From JACQFZ01 sp041485885 (GTDB lineage Bacteria > Pseudomonadota > Gammaproteobacteria > Acidiferrobacterales > Sulfurifustaceae), in contig JBGPKL010000009.1 in assembly GCA_041485885.1 (NCBI GenBank), forward strand, positions 1 to 64,000: a stretch of DNA of 64,000 nucleotides, in the 5' to 3' direction. Made by a program: the position numbers and the translations under genes. Under the pieces are notes generated by a model. That model worked only from the letters and a program-made list of their open reading frames with translations, was not told where the DNA came from and ran no database searches. Of the stretch, positions 21,179 to 29,804 are shown piece by piece (within the stretch, counting starts at the first letter, position 1; each line of letters starts with the position of its first letter).

Positions 21179-22633
21179 TCAGGGCGATTCCGCCTCCTCG
21201 GAAGCGGCGCCGTCGGCCGCTGCTTGCGAGCGTTCACGGCGTACTCCGTACTTATAGAGCTTCTCCACCAATGTCGTGCGACGCAGTTTCAGCAAATTCG
21301 CCGCGTGCGCGACCACGCCGCCCGTTCGAGTGAGCGCTTGCATGATCAAGCCGTACTCGACGTTGTTCAGATATTCCTTGAGGTCCATGCCGTCCCCCGG
21401 CAAAACCGGAAGCGCGAGCGTAGAGTTTTGAACGTTCACGCCTGCTGCCGCGGCGCTGGGCGTTGCGGCCGCCCGGTATTGCGCCGGCAGATCGTTGACG
21501 TCGACGGTTCCCTCGGGCGTTAAAATCGTCAAACGCTCGACAAGATTAGCGAGCTCGCGCACGTTACCGGGCCACGCATAGCGCTGCAACGCGGTGACCG
21601 CATCCGGCGTAAAGCGCACGGTGGCGCCGCGCTCTTGTCGCAGCCGGGCGTTCAACTCGGTGACGAGCAGGGGTATGTCCTCGGCGCGATCCCGCAGCGG
21701 CGGCATCTGGATCGGGAACACGTTCAGACGATAGTAGAGATCCTCGCGAAAGCGCTTCGCCTGCACTTCACGTTCGAGTTCGCGATGCGTCGCCGCGATC
21801 AACCGCACGTCCACCCGCAGCGTGCGATCCCCGCCGACACGCTCGTACGAACGTTCTTGAATCACGCGCAACAGCTTCACTTGCATCGCCAGGCTCATCT
21901 CACCGATCTCGTCGAGGAACAACGTGCCTCCCGTCGCGAGCTCGAAGCGACCTTGACGCGCGCTGACCGCGCCGGTAAAGGCGCCTTTTTCGTGTCCGAA
22001 CAACTCGCTCTCCAGCAGATCGGCAGGGATCGCGCCGCAGTTGACCGCCACAAACGGTTTGCCTCTACGCGGCGAACGATAATGCAGATTGCGCGCGACG
22101 ACTTCCTTGCCGGTACCGGACTCGCCGAGAATCAGCACCGTGCTGTCGCTAGGCGCGACTCGCTCGACGAGCTGGCGCACATGACGAACGCCTTCGCTCT
22201 TGCCGACGAGGCTTCGAAAAAGTTCCGGATTGCGCGCGGTCGCGCTCCGTTCGCTGGCGTATTCGTCCGCCTGAGTCAGAATCTCCGGCAGAATGGCGCG
22301 ATCGACGGGCAGGCGTATCGTCCGAAGAAAACCGGTGGTCGTGTTTTCGGGAGGGAACGGCGCCGATGACGCTTCGTCGCTATAGAGGATGACCGGCAGG
22401 TTGGGACGATGCGTGCGCATTGCCTCGTATAACCGCGCCTGTTCCGCCGCGCTGGTGCAGGGACCCAGCATCACGATATGAACCGTTCCGTCGGCTTCCA
22501 GCTTCTGCTGCCATTCACCAGGACCGGTCTCATGGACACGGGGGCGGCCACCAGCGTTCAACCATTCCTTCAGCTGGACTCGACGCTTGGTGTCACTGTC
22601 GATAACCAGCAATGCCTTGTCGAAGTTACTCAC
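21179..22633 (-). CDS. fleQ: Sigma-54-dependent activator FleQ, flagellar and biofilm master regulator
   Basis: This 484-residue DNA-binding activator most resembles FleQ, which switches on flagellar genes with sigma-54 RNA polymerase and answers c-di-GMP. Residues 1-125 are a receiver-like FleQ domain without a clear phosphoacceptor. The AAA+ core has Walker A GESGTGKE (170-177), the sigma-54 contact loop GAFTGA (217-222) and Walker B in TLFLDEIGE (near 240). A Fis-type helix-turn-helix ends the protein (AANLLKLRRTTLVEKL). The LFRSLVG motif (138-144) and the Arg-Asn pair after Walker A (181-182), which contact c-di-GMP in Pseudomonas FleQ, are conserved. It starts with GTG after GGAGGAAAG. 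No flagellar genes are nearby. Decayed relatives of its AAA+ domain lie upstream. Confidence 0.88.
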   Translation of the reverse strand: MSNFDKALLVIDSDTKRRVQLKEWLNAGGRPRVHETGPGEWQQKLEADGTVHIVMLGPCTSAAEQARLYEAMRTHRPNLPVILYSDEASSAPFPPENTTTGFLRTIRLPVDRAILPEILTQADEYASERSATARNPELFRSLVGKSEGVRHVRQLVERVAPSDSTVLILGESGTGKEVVARNLHYRSPRRGKPFVAVNCGAIPADLLESELFGHEKGAFTGAVSARQGRFELATGGTLFLDEIGEMSLAMQVKLLRVIQERSYERVGGDRTLRVDVRLIAATHRELEREVQAKRFREDLYYRLNVFPIQMPPLRDRAEDIPLLVTELNARLRQERGATVRFTPDAVTALQRYAWPGNVRELANLVERLTILTPEGTVDVNDLPAQYRAAATPSAAAAGVNVQNSTLALPVLPGDGMDLKEYLNNVEYGLIMQALTRTGGVVAHAANLLKLRRTTLVEKLYKYGVRRERSQAAADGAASEEAESP

Positions 22634-22676
22634 CTTTCCTCCAACGACCCACCGGGGATCGTGTCGTTCCTAGTCA

Positions 22677-22705
22677 ATTATAGGAAGCGAACCGTCGAAA
22701 AGTAG
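22677..22705 (-). promoter_or_regulatory. Putative fleQ promoter
   Basis: A perfect TATAAT -10 box lies on the minus strand at 22682-22677, about 44 bases before the GTG start. The matching -35 position (about 22700-22705) reads CTACTT, a poor match. The -10 is part of a small palindrome (CCTAGTCAATTATAGG). The call rests on the -10 box. Confidence 0.35.
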
Positions 22706-22807
22706 GTGGAATCGCCCATTTGGTCTCGCGCAAGCGGCGGCCTTGGGCGCTCTGGTGCACCGCGAAATGGCGTTGTCGGGCGGAGTGCCGGCATCCGGAC
22801 GTTATCT

Positions 22808-23290
22808 AGCCGACAGACTGACCGGCAACAAAAAGGCCAAAAAACGGCGTTTGCCGCTCCTGCGTGACTTCTCGCTGAATCTCGGCGTAGAGCGCCTTCA
22901 TTTCCGGCGTGGGCCAATATGGAGAATGGACGTGAGCATCGTATGGCACCGCTGATATGCCGCCAGCGCTTCGGCGGGCCGGTTGACGCGGCGGTAACCG
23001 TGCATCAGGCGCCGATAAAACTCCTCCGCCAGTGGATCAACTTCGATACCCTTCTGGTATAAGGCGACAGCGCTTCCCCGAGCTGTAAAACGGCGCGCAG
23101 AAATTTCGAGCGCAGCCGTTCGCGCTGAGCCAACGTCCACGAGATGTCGTCGTCTTCGAGAAACTGGCCCTCGATAGAGATCGAGTAGACGCTCGGCCCG
23201 CGCCGCGGCGGTCATGGTTCCGTCGTAGAAAGGTCCGCCCCCTGACTGGTGAGCTCCATCGCGTCATCATCGCCCCTGATCTATAAGTCA
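22808..23290 (-). pseudogene. Decayed BTAD-type transcriptional regulator (C-terminal part)
   Basis: The minus strand encodes a bacterial transcriptional activator domain (BTAD, a TPR-like fold found in AfsR/SARP-type regulators), but split over three frames. In order: ERLLDLYRG, then FLEDDDISWTLAQRERLRSK, then YQKGIEVDPLAEEFYRRLM and AEALAAYQRCHTML, then TPEMKALYAEIQREV and a stop near 22808. Each segment follows the family pattern, so several frameshifts rather than chance explain the picture. The N-terminal DNA-binding part is missing. It is a broken gene and probably not functional. Confidence 0.7.
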
Positions 23291-23359
23291 CCTCGGTCGC
23301 TTCCCTCTCCGGGATCTTCGCGCGCGGTGGTGGCGGGTTTTATGGAATCCGTATGACGA

Positions 23360-23580
23360 GGGGAGTGCTTGCCATGGCGCCGCAAGCCGATAATGCAGGT
23401 TGCGTGCGACCACTTCTTTGCCGGTGCCCGACTCGCCGAGGATAAGCAGAGTGCCGTCACTCGGCGCACCCGATCGACCAGCTGCCGCACACATACCGAA
23501 CCCCTTCACTCTTGCCGACGAGGCTGCGACAACTCGGGGTTGTCGCGGCAGGTTCGCTTCGAAAGTACCGCGTTCACCGG
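23360..23580 (-). pseudogene. Decayed duplicate of part of fleQ
   Basis: Three minus-strand frames carry pieces matching fleQ residues about 134-193 in order: RDNPELS, SLVGKSEGVRYV, RQLVDRV, then APSDGTLLILGESGTGKEVV and ARNLHYRL including an intact Walker A. The frameshifts between pieces make it non-functional. It lies about 0.7 kb upstream of intact fleQ, with the BTAD remnant between, and ends just before the subtilase stop. Confidence 0.75.
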
Positions 23581-23607
23581 ACTCATCTCATCAATCGACA
23601 CACGTGT

Positions 23608-25911
23608 TCATGCGTGCGCCAGCCAAGCCAGAGCAAATGGCTGCGGTCCTTGCGGCACATTCGAGCCCACGACTTCGATCTTCCAGGTTCCGCTAACCGG
23701 TCGCGGTACTTGCACGACCTCGACGTTGTTCTTCACATCCATCGTCAGATTACCTGCTGACTGGTTGCCGACGTAACGTATACCGCTCGGATCGGTGACC
23801 ATCAAATTGAGATTGTTGACCAGCGCCGGACCCGGGTAGTCGCTGTAGGCCAGCACGATACGCAGCGGTACTTGATTGGACTTCACTTTGAGAGTGAATG
23901 CCTGTAACGCACCGGTTTTAAGTCCAGACTTTACGTCGTTAAATATCGCGCTGGCCGGTTTCTCGGGCGCCAGTACCGCGTCGAGATTAACGCGTCCGTA
24001 TCCTTGATGATTGTCGAGCAAAGTCGCGCTCGACGATCCATTCCCAGGAAGACGTTGTGCGCCTAGGATTAACGCCGCCTTGAGCAAGGCGGCACTCGGG
24101 CTACTGATGTGCTGGTCCTTGCGCAGATACTCGCGAATTAATCCAAGCGCTCCAGCCACTAAAGGCGTCGCCATGCTGGTACCGCCCATGTGGAAGTACA
24201 TCTTGCTCTTCGGAAACGCGGCCCATGCCTGGTTATTCAGTGCGATCTGCGTCGAGCGAGTGGAGAGAATATACGTTCCGGGCGCGACGACATCAGGCTT
24301 GATGCGGCCATCGAGAGTCGGGCCGCGGCTGCTGAACGGAACCACTTCTTCGATGTTGTCGGCCATCGGGTCATTGTGAAACGGCGCGACCGGATAGTCA
24401 CTCGACCACGAACTTCCGTACGTGTTGCTGTTGAAAATTGGCCGCAGATTCTCGCTTGCACCCACAGTGATGGCATTCTTGGCCGGTGCCGGCGAGCTGA
24501 TGCTCATCGGGTTGATCTTACCGTCACCATCCTTGTCGGTGCCATCGTTGCCCGCGGCGACCACTATGCAAAAAGTTTTGCGCTTCCATATGAACTGATC
24601 GAGCTGCTGGCACTGCTCGTCGTATTCACCCGGTGCGCCGCCGCCCCAGGAATTGGAATGAATGCGCGCGCCTTTGTTATAGGCATCGGCAAACAGCGTT
24701 CCGAGATCGGTCGGGATGCCCGCTAACGAGTAGCGCCCGTGCTTCTTGAGCATCAGCGGATCTTTCCATTGCAGCTCCTGCTCGACAGCTTGGAATACGA
24801 GTTTGGCGTTGTAGGCCAGCCCTCGAATAGGCACGTCCACTCCGGCAACACTCCGACTCACTGCTCCGCTCCCCAGCACCGAACCCGTGACGTGAGTGCC
24901 ATGTCCGCTATCGAGATCCGCCGGCCCGTCGTTGCCGCCGGGATTCTTTATATCTGTATTGAAGTCGGGGGTAATCGGGTAGCTCTTGATCCATGCGATA
25001 CGCCCGGCAAAGTCGGGATGGATCGTTGCAGGATCGCCGGTATCGAGGCCGGTATCGCAAATCCCGATCGTTTCGCCTTTGCCACTCAGGCCTAACCCAC
25101 TCTGATTCCAGGTGCTCGCCGTTCCCATGATTCCGGCAGCAACGTCGTTACTCGTTCGCTTCAACACGCGCTCGCGAATAGCACGCACGCCGTGAATCGC
25201 TGACAACCGATCGAGCTTCGGCCCAATCGCCGCTGCGCCGGACGCTTTGACGAGGAGCACTTTCGCCTTAGCATCCTTGTGCAATAGCTGAAAGCCAAGC
25301 TTCTTCACCGCCGACAACCCCGCGCGCAAATCCTCCGCGCCAAAAAATTCCATCGTGTAAACCCCGGGCAACTTATGTGTGCGCGGCAAGTCAACGACGC
25401 GCTTGCCCTTCACCGTCGCAACTGCGGCCGACGCCAACCGCGCGCGATACGGCAAATGACCCACCCAGCGCACAAACGACAACGCGGCGACTTTGCCAAG
25501 TTGCTTGTCATTCGCCCGCACGACGTAAGCGAAATTCTCATACGGCGCCCGCGGCTCGCCGCCAACATGTTTCACACTCTTGAGCCACGCACTTTTGATC
25601 GGTCCAACAAATTGCACGAGATAATGGTGTTTTCCCGGTGGCAACGGCTTCGCGTCAGCATAGGCCGCATGCGCATGACGTTTCCCCATCGTGTCCACGC
25701 GTGGGCGAGAAGTATTGATCGATTTCTCTCCGGCACGGATCGTAAACAAATCCGTGATGTCCTCAACCGGATACTTACGTGCGAGCCGAACCAGCCCCGG
25801 TCCCGACACCTTAATAAGTAGAAACGCCGGGTAACGCTCGAGGGTCTTCTGCGTCTTGGCGAGCGCGGTCTGTTCCGAGCCGGTACTATAAACCTTTGCG
25901 ATGCGGTCCAT
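23608..25911 (-). CDS. Subtilisin-like serine protease (S8) with C-terminal beta-sandwich
   Basis: The 767-residue product has a complete S8 catalytic triad: Asp in ICDTGLDTG (286), His in GHGTHV (337) and Ser in GGTSMATP (579), with the oxyanion Asn in AAGND (455). About 270 residues precede the domain and probably act as a propeptide or binding region. The last ~120 residues form a jelly-roll/P-like domain as in KP-43 type subtilases (FTLKVKSNQVPLRIVLAYSDYPG). No signal peptide is visible at the chosen ATG (25911), which is unusual for a subtilase. The start is supported by a decayed copy of its first 30 codons at 27890-28020. A secreted small protein gene precedes it on the same strand. 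Substrate unknown. Confidence 0.88.
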   Translation of the reverse strand: MDRIAKVYSTGSEQTALAKTQKTLERYPAFLLIKVSGPGLVRLARKYPVEDITDLFTIRAGEKSINTSRPRVDTMGKRHAHAAYADAKPLPPGKHHYLVQFVGPIKSAWLKSVKHVGGEPRAPYENFAYVVRANDKQLGKVAALSFVRWVGHLPYRARLASAAVATVKGKRVVDLPRTHKLPGVYTMEFFGAEDLRAGLSAVKKLGFQLLHKDAKAKVLLVKASGAAAIGPKLDRLSAIHGVRAIRERVLKRTSNDVAAGIMGTASTWNQSGLGLSGKGETIGICDTGLDTGDPATIHPDFAGRIAWIKSYPITPDFNTDIKNPGGNDGPADLDSGHGTHVTGSVLGSGAVSRSVAGVDVPIRGLAYNAKLVFQAVEQELQWKDPLMLKKHGRYSLAGIPTDLGTLFADAYNKGARIHSNSWGGGAPGEYDEQCQQLDQFIWKRKTFCIVVAAGNDGTDKDGDGKINPMSISSPAPAKNAITVGASENLRPIFNSNTYGSSWSSDYPVAPFHNDPMADNIEEVVPFSSRGPTLDGRIKPDVVAPGTYILSTRSTQIALNNQAWAAFPKSKMYFHMGGTSMATPLVAGALGLIREYLRKDQHISSPSAALLKAALILGAQRLPGNGSSSATLLDNHQGYGRVNLDAVLAPEKPASAIFNDVKSGLKTGALQAFTLKVKSNQVPLRIVLAYSDYPGPALVNNLNLMVTDPSGIRYVGNQSAGNLTMDVKNNVEVVQVPRPVSGTWKIEVVGSNVPQGPQPFALAWLAHA

Positions 25912-26104
25912 ATTGTGAGTTTCCTAGCTGGTTGACCCGACTACCGAAATATTCTCTTCATTCTGTCGATCAGCAATCGGCGAAACTACGAACTCTTTGT
26001 GAATCTCGCTCGCGCGAGGTTGACGCGTCCTTGGCTCCGGTCCTAAATCTCCTCGACGAGAACTTCGGGTCAATCAACCTACCGCGAGACACCGCTGTCG
26101 CGGC

Positions 26105-26578
26105 TCACGTGCCTCTAAGGTGCGGCCGCTTTCCCATGGACACGTTGGCCAACACTTGCACGACGCCCGTCTCCTTCACCGTAACCGCCAGCGTCAGCTT
26201 CGACTTGTAGCGCAGCGGCGTCGGAAAACCGATTGTCAATGTTTTAGGATCACCTGCGGATTTAACTAGCACCAACCCGTAAGGATTGCCGGTGGTGAGA
26301 CCCGTATTGAGTAATGCCGCAAACGATATGCTCACGATGTTCTTGCCGTCGATATCAAGCGACACGAACGTCAAATTATTGCTTCCGCCTTGTTTAACGA
26401 CTTCCGCCGAAACAAAGTCGCCCGGGCCGCTAAGCGTTACCAGATTGTGCTGACCCATGCTCGGCGATGCCAACAATCCCTCAGTCCGCTCGGGCTCGAC
26501 AATGACCTGTGCCTCCGTTTGCGCGGTCATGATGGCCAGCAAGGTTACTGCCACGCATATACCTCTACTCAGTCCCAT
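26105..26578 (-). CDS. Secreted protein of unknown function
   Basis: The 157-residue product begins with a clear signal peptide (about residues 1-23, hydrophobic VAVTLLAIMTA, cleavage after AEA-Q or nearby). The mature part is predicted to be mostly beta strands and has no Cys pairs or catalytic motif that I recognise. An excellent ribosome site (AGAGGAG) stands just before the ATG at 26578. It lies about 190 bases upstream of the subtilase gene on the same strand and may be cotranscribed with it. No family is recognised. Confidence 0.65.
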   Translation of the reverse strand: MGLSRGICVAVTLLAIMTAQTEAQVIVEPERTEGLLASPSMGQHNLVTLSGPGDFVSAEVVKQGGSNNLTFVSLDIDGKNIVSISFAALLNTGLTTGNPYGLVLVKSAGDPKTLTIGFPTPLRYKSKLTLAVTVKETGVVQVLANVSMGKRPHLRGT

Positions 26579-27267
26579 CGTCTTCTCCTCTTTGTTTCAA
26601 CAGCGATTGCCTGGATAATCATGCGATGATCGCTGTAACCAACAAGCGAACATCGCGATGAGGGTGTAGTTTCTGCTCTTGTCGACTACCCGCATACAAC
26701 TCCAAATCCTTACATACGTCTCCGATTGGTTCAGTGACGTATTACCGGTTTGGAATTACACCTGTTACTTTCCCTGATTGCGCAAAGCCCGTAGCGGGTC
26801 CTCGATAGGTGTCAGATAGGTGGGCTCTCGCCTGTTCTACGCGGCCACAGTTGGAAAGCCAAGGTGTCCCTTATTGTGCGGATACCCATGGATTTGACTT
26901 TGGGTTCGCAAAATTCACTGATTGCCGTTGGTCTTGTACGGCGTATTTTTCGTACCTACGTGCCGCACGACGCTTTCCGTGTCCAGCAGTTGCCTCTTAA
27001 ATCGCGTGGCCGCGATCGAGATGAATTTGATGGCGCTCAGCATTACCAGGGCCGAAAAGCTGCCGGTCCCACTGCCGGTCCCCAATACTGCCGGCAGCTA
27101 TCGCATGAAGTTCATGAATTCCATCGCCCGCTCTGTCGATAATTGCGGTACACGAATTGGTCCGCCAGCAGCTCCACATGCGAATTTGAGACCGTCGTAA
27201 GCGGCGTTGTCCCCTTCGCCGATCGTTGGACGTCGGCGATGCAAATCGCCATCGGTAACGCCGACTC
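26579..27267. other. Stretch without a recognisable gene
   Basis: About 690 bp between the small secreted protein gene and a frameshifted pseudogene. Short open frames occur on both strands but none has a domain, signal peptide or convincing start. It may be decayed DNA like its surroundings. Confidence 0.5.
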
Positions 27268-27682
27268 AGTTACAGTCGATCAAAACCGGAACTTTGAGGT
27301 TACCTTTGATCTGCTCCAGCAGTACCTTCGCGTCGGATCCTGCTGTTACGAGAACTGCGGTGGCGCCATCGCCATTGCACGATCCCGCCTTTGGCAGACG
27401 CACGCAAACGACGTAGCCGCGCGTGTTGGCTGTATGGCCGCCCGTCGCATCGCTCGACTTTGTAACATCCTGAAGACCGGCGGCGGCAATCGCCTTGTGC
27501 GCGGCGTTCAGGTACCTGCACCTTCATGTTCACAAGTGTGAAATAGGAGGCTGGCTGGATAGGAGTCCGCGAACGAGGGCGCGGCAATCCAGAACGCAAG
27601 ACTTGCGATGACTGCTGCACGTCGGGGACGGCATCGATGTAAAGAACCGCAACGGGAATCGCCACGATTGAGGAAGTACATA
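27268..27682 (-). pseudogene. Frameshifted gene for a small secreted protein
   Basis: The minus strand has an ATG at 27682 behind GGAGG. It is followed by a signal-peptide-like segment (AVIASLAFWIAAPSFAD) and then HTCEHEGAG before a stop. A shifted frame continues from about 27515: AAHKAIAAAGLQDVTK, TRGYVVCVRLPKAGSC, ATAVLVTAGSDAKVLLEQIK, VPVLIDCN and a TGA at 27268. Joined by one frameshift these give a protein of about 137 residues with several Cys. No family is recognised. The shift could be real decay or a sequencing error. Confidence 0.5.
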
Positions 27683-27889
27683 TATTGCCTCCATACAGTT
27701 TCGAAATCTATCTTTGGATTAGTCATCGATCGAAACATCGGGCAGCCGGTGTTGTTGTCGACCCACCTCGACAGCTAACTCCCCGATGCCCACACGCTCC
27801 TTGCTCACAACTTCTTCCGTCGCGCTGTAGGTATTCGCAGTCGGATCAGTCGCACCCGCCTGTGACGCGCGAGCCGAGCCAGCGCCGGT

Positions 27890-28020
27890 TTCAACACCTT
27901 AAAATAAGCAGAAACACCGGGTAGCGCTCGAACGTCTTGTGCGTCTTGGCAAGCCCCCTTGCTCGGTACCGACGGAATAAATTTTCGCGATGCGGTCCAT
28001 ATCTTGAATCTCCTACCTCG
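27890..28020 (-). pseudogene. Decayed copy of the subtilase gene 5' end
   Basis: The minus strand starts with MDRIAKIYSVGTEQ, then shifts frame to AKTHKTFERYPVFLL, matching the first ~33 residues of the intact subtilase (MDRIAKVYSTGSEQ...). The similarity also covers about 20 bases before the ATG, including the ribosome site region. It ends at about 27890. Only the 5' end is left and it is frameshifted. Confidence 0.75.
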
Positions 28021-28088
28021 GTTGCTTATACAAGAATGAGTGCATAATCACTACGGTACTGCTGCTGCCATTCTAGCGGCAATACAAG

Positions 28089-29479
28089 GTGCCGGATCTA
28101 GGCCGGCTACCCGATCTCGCCGGTGCCGGCAACCCGAGTTATCTCGTCAACCTGCTCGACACCGCCGGCCGCTATCGCACGCGGAGGCGCGAAGACTACC
28201 AGCGTTACTTGGGATTATCGGCGCAAGTCTGGCAGGCCTCGACGGCATTGAGCTTGAGTAAAATCTTCGGCAACTCGAGCACGCTGCAAACCACGCCGCC
28301 GCGCGGTCCGAACTGGTCCAACGCACAACTCGCGACGCGGACGCATTTCATCAACTGCCATGGCGCCGACGCTACGCGCCATGGAAAGCGAAACGATGGC
28401 GCGTAGTACGAGGTAGGCGTGCGGTGCGTGGCGGTGTTGGCCACGCACCTGCCCACGCCGTAGAACCAGTGTGGGCGAGCGCGGTGCCCCGAAGGGGCGC
28501 GCTCGACCGCAGGGCGGCCGAGGCCGGGCGAGCGTAGCGAGACCCGGAACATTGCGCCGAGACCGAGGGCGCGAGGGGGACTTGGATGTCTCGTCGCGCA
28601 TACTGAGGGCCGGCGCACACTGGAAGCAGTCCGCAATTCTACGGATAGCCGCCGGGAAAGGAGCAATACCCGGTGGCGCACGATGCCGCGCGCTTGAAAA
28701 GCAAGGTGAGCAACGGCACCGTAATCGCCGCCGAGTGCTGCTACGGTGCGCAACTCTACGATCTCCAGGACAGCAGCGGCCAGGCGGGCATCTGCAACAC
28801 CTACCTCGCCGACGGCGCCTACGGATTCTTCGGCAGCACCACGATCGCCTACGGACCGAGCGAAGGAAACGGCCAGGCCGATCTCATCTGTCAGTTTTTC
28901 CTCGATTCGGTGCTGGACGGCGCCTCGCTCGGCCGCGCCACGCTCGAAGCCCGGCAACGCTTTGCCGCACTATATACGCATCTCGACCCGACTGATCTCA
29001 AGACACTCGCGCAATTCTGCCTGATCGGCGATCCCTCGGTACAACCGGTGGGAACAGTTCCCCATGCGCTGTCGCGCGGCAAGACGTTCAAGCGCACATT
29101 CGCCGGAGCCAAAGCCAGCCCAGGCGCGCGCGCATTCCGGCGCGAGCGGCTGGCGCGCACCGGAACCAACCTCAGCCAGTCTCTCGGCGCCGCCCGGCCG
29201 ATTCAGGGCGAGGCTCCCGCCGAGGTCGCGCGCGTGCTAAGCGCGACCGCCAAGGAATCGCGCATCAAAGAACTGTCGCGCCAGTCGTACACAGTCGCGT
29301 TTCCGCAAGCCGCATCGAGCGGCGACATGCAATCGTTCGCCGCTACCCGGCGCACGCGCTCGATACATCTACTGATCGGCGAGAAGATCGCGTCGAACAA
29401 GGTGAAACGCGTCGTCGCCCTGACCGCGACCGTCCAAGACGGCGTCGTCGTACACCTGCGCCGGGTTCACAGCCGGTGA
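28089..29479 (+). pseudogene. Interrupted C25-like (caspase-fold) cysteine peptidase
   Basis: Two plus-strand parts belong to one protein. The first (28089 to about 28371) ends in THFINCHGAD, with the presumed catalytic His. The second (about 28628-29479) holds VIAAECCYGAQLYD with the presumed catalytic Cys, then a Tyr-Gly-Phe-Phe-Gly-Ser stretch, EGNGQADL and FCLIGDPSVQP, typical of C25-like peptidases. About 250 bases of foreign repeat-like sequence split them exactly between His and Cys. A TAG also replaces a codon in SPQFYG-PPGKEQYP. The N-terminus seems truncated too (first start is a GTG). The last ORF is coupled to the next gene by GTGA. Confidence 0.7.
28372..28622. repeat. Small repeat-like insertion within the C25 peptidase gene
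   Basis: About 250 bases interrupt the peptidase reading. The left end carries an 11-base inverted repeat (CTACGCGCCAT at 28372-28382 and its complement at 28396-28406). The rest is very GC-rich with short palindromes such as GCCCCGAAGGGGC. It has no transposase. The exact borders are estimated from where peptidase similarity stops and resumes. It could be a MITE-like or REP-like element, but I cannot name a family. Confidence 0.5.
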
Positions 29480-29706
29480 CCTACCGCGGGCGCGTCGTGC
29501 GCAAACGCCTGTCGACAGGCTCCAAAAGCGAACACGACGCGCTCGTGCTGGTAACCGACGACGGACAGGAATACAAACTGCGCCGCCAGGGCGGCAACCC
29601 GTTCAGGGATCCGGAACTCGACGCCCTGGAAGGTAGGCAGATTGAGTGCGAGGGCATTCTGCGGAATGGTCAACTCATCATGAATATTTGGAGCGTGCTG
29701 GATTGA
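29476..29706 (+). CDS. Small conserved protein coupled to the C25-like peptidase
   Basis: The 76-residue product starts at a GTG that overlaps the peptidase stop (GTGA), so it was translated together with it. It is rich in beta-strand patterns (YRGRVVRKRL, HDALVLVTDDGQEYKLRR, RQIECEGILRNGQLIM), suggesting a small barrel or OB-like fold; this is only a guess. No signal peptide or membrane segment. It may be a partner or inhibitor of the peptidase and still looks intact although the peptidase gene is broken. Confidence 0.6.
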   Translation: MTYRGRVVRKRLSTGSKSEHDALVLVTDDGQEYKLRRQGGNPFRDPELDALEGRQIECEGILRNGQLIMNIWSVLD

Positions 29707-29804
29707 AGATTGGCCGGGCAAACTACCGATGGCATTCGGCAATCGCTTAAGCGCACCAAAAACTTAGTATCAACAGCCCGGGATGATGCTGATGCCGCGT
29801 CATC

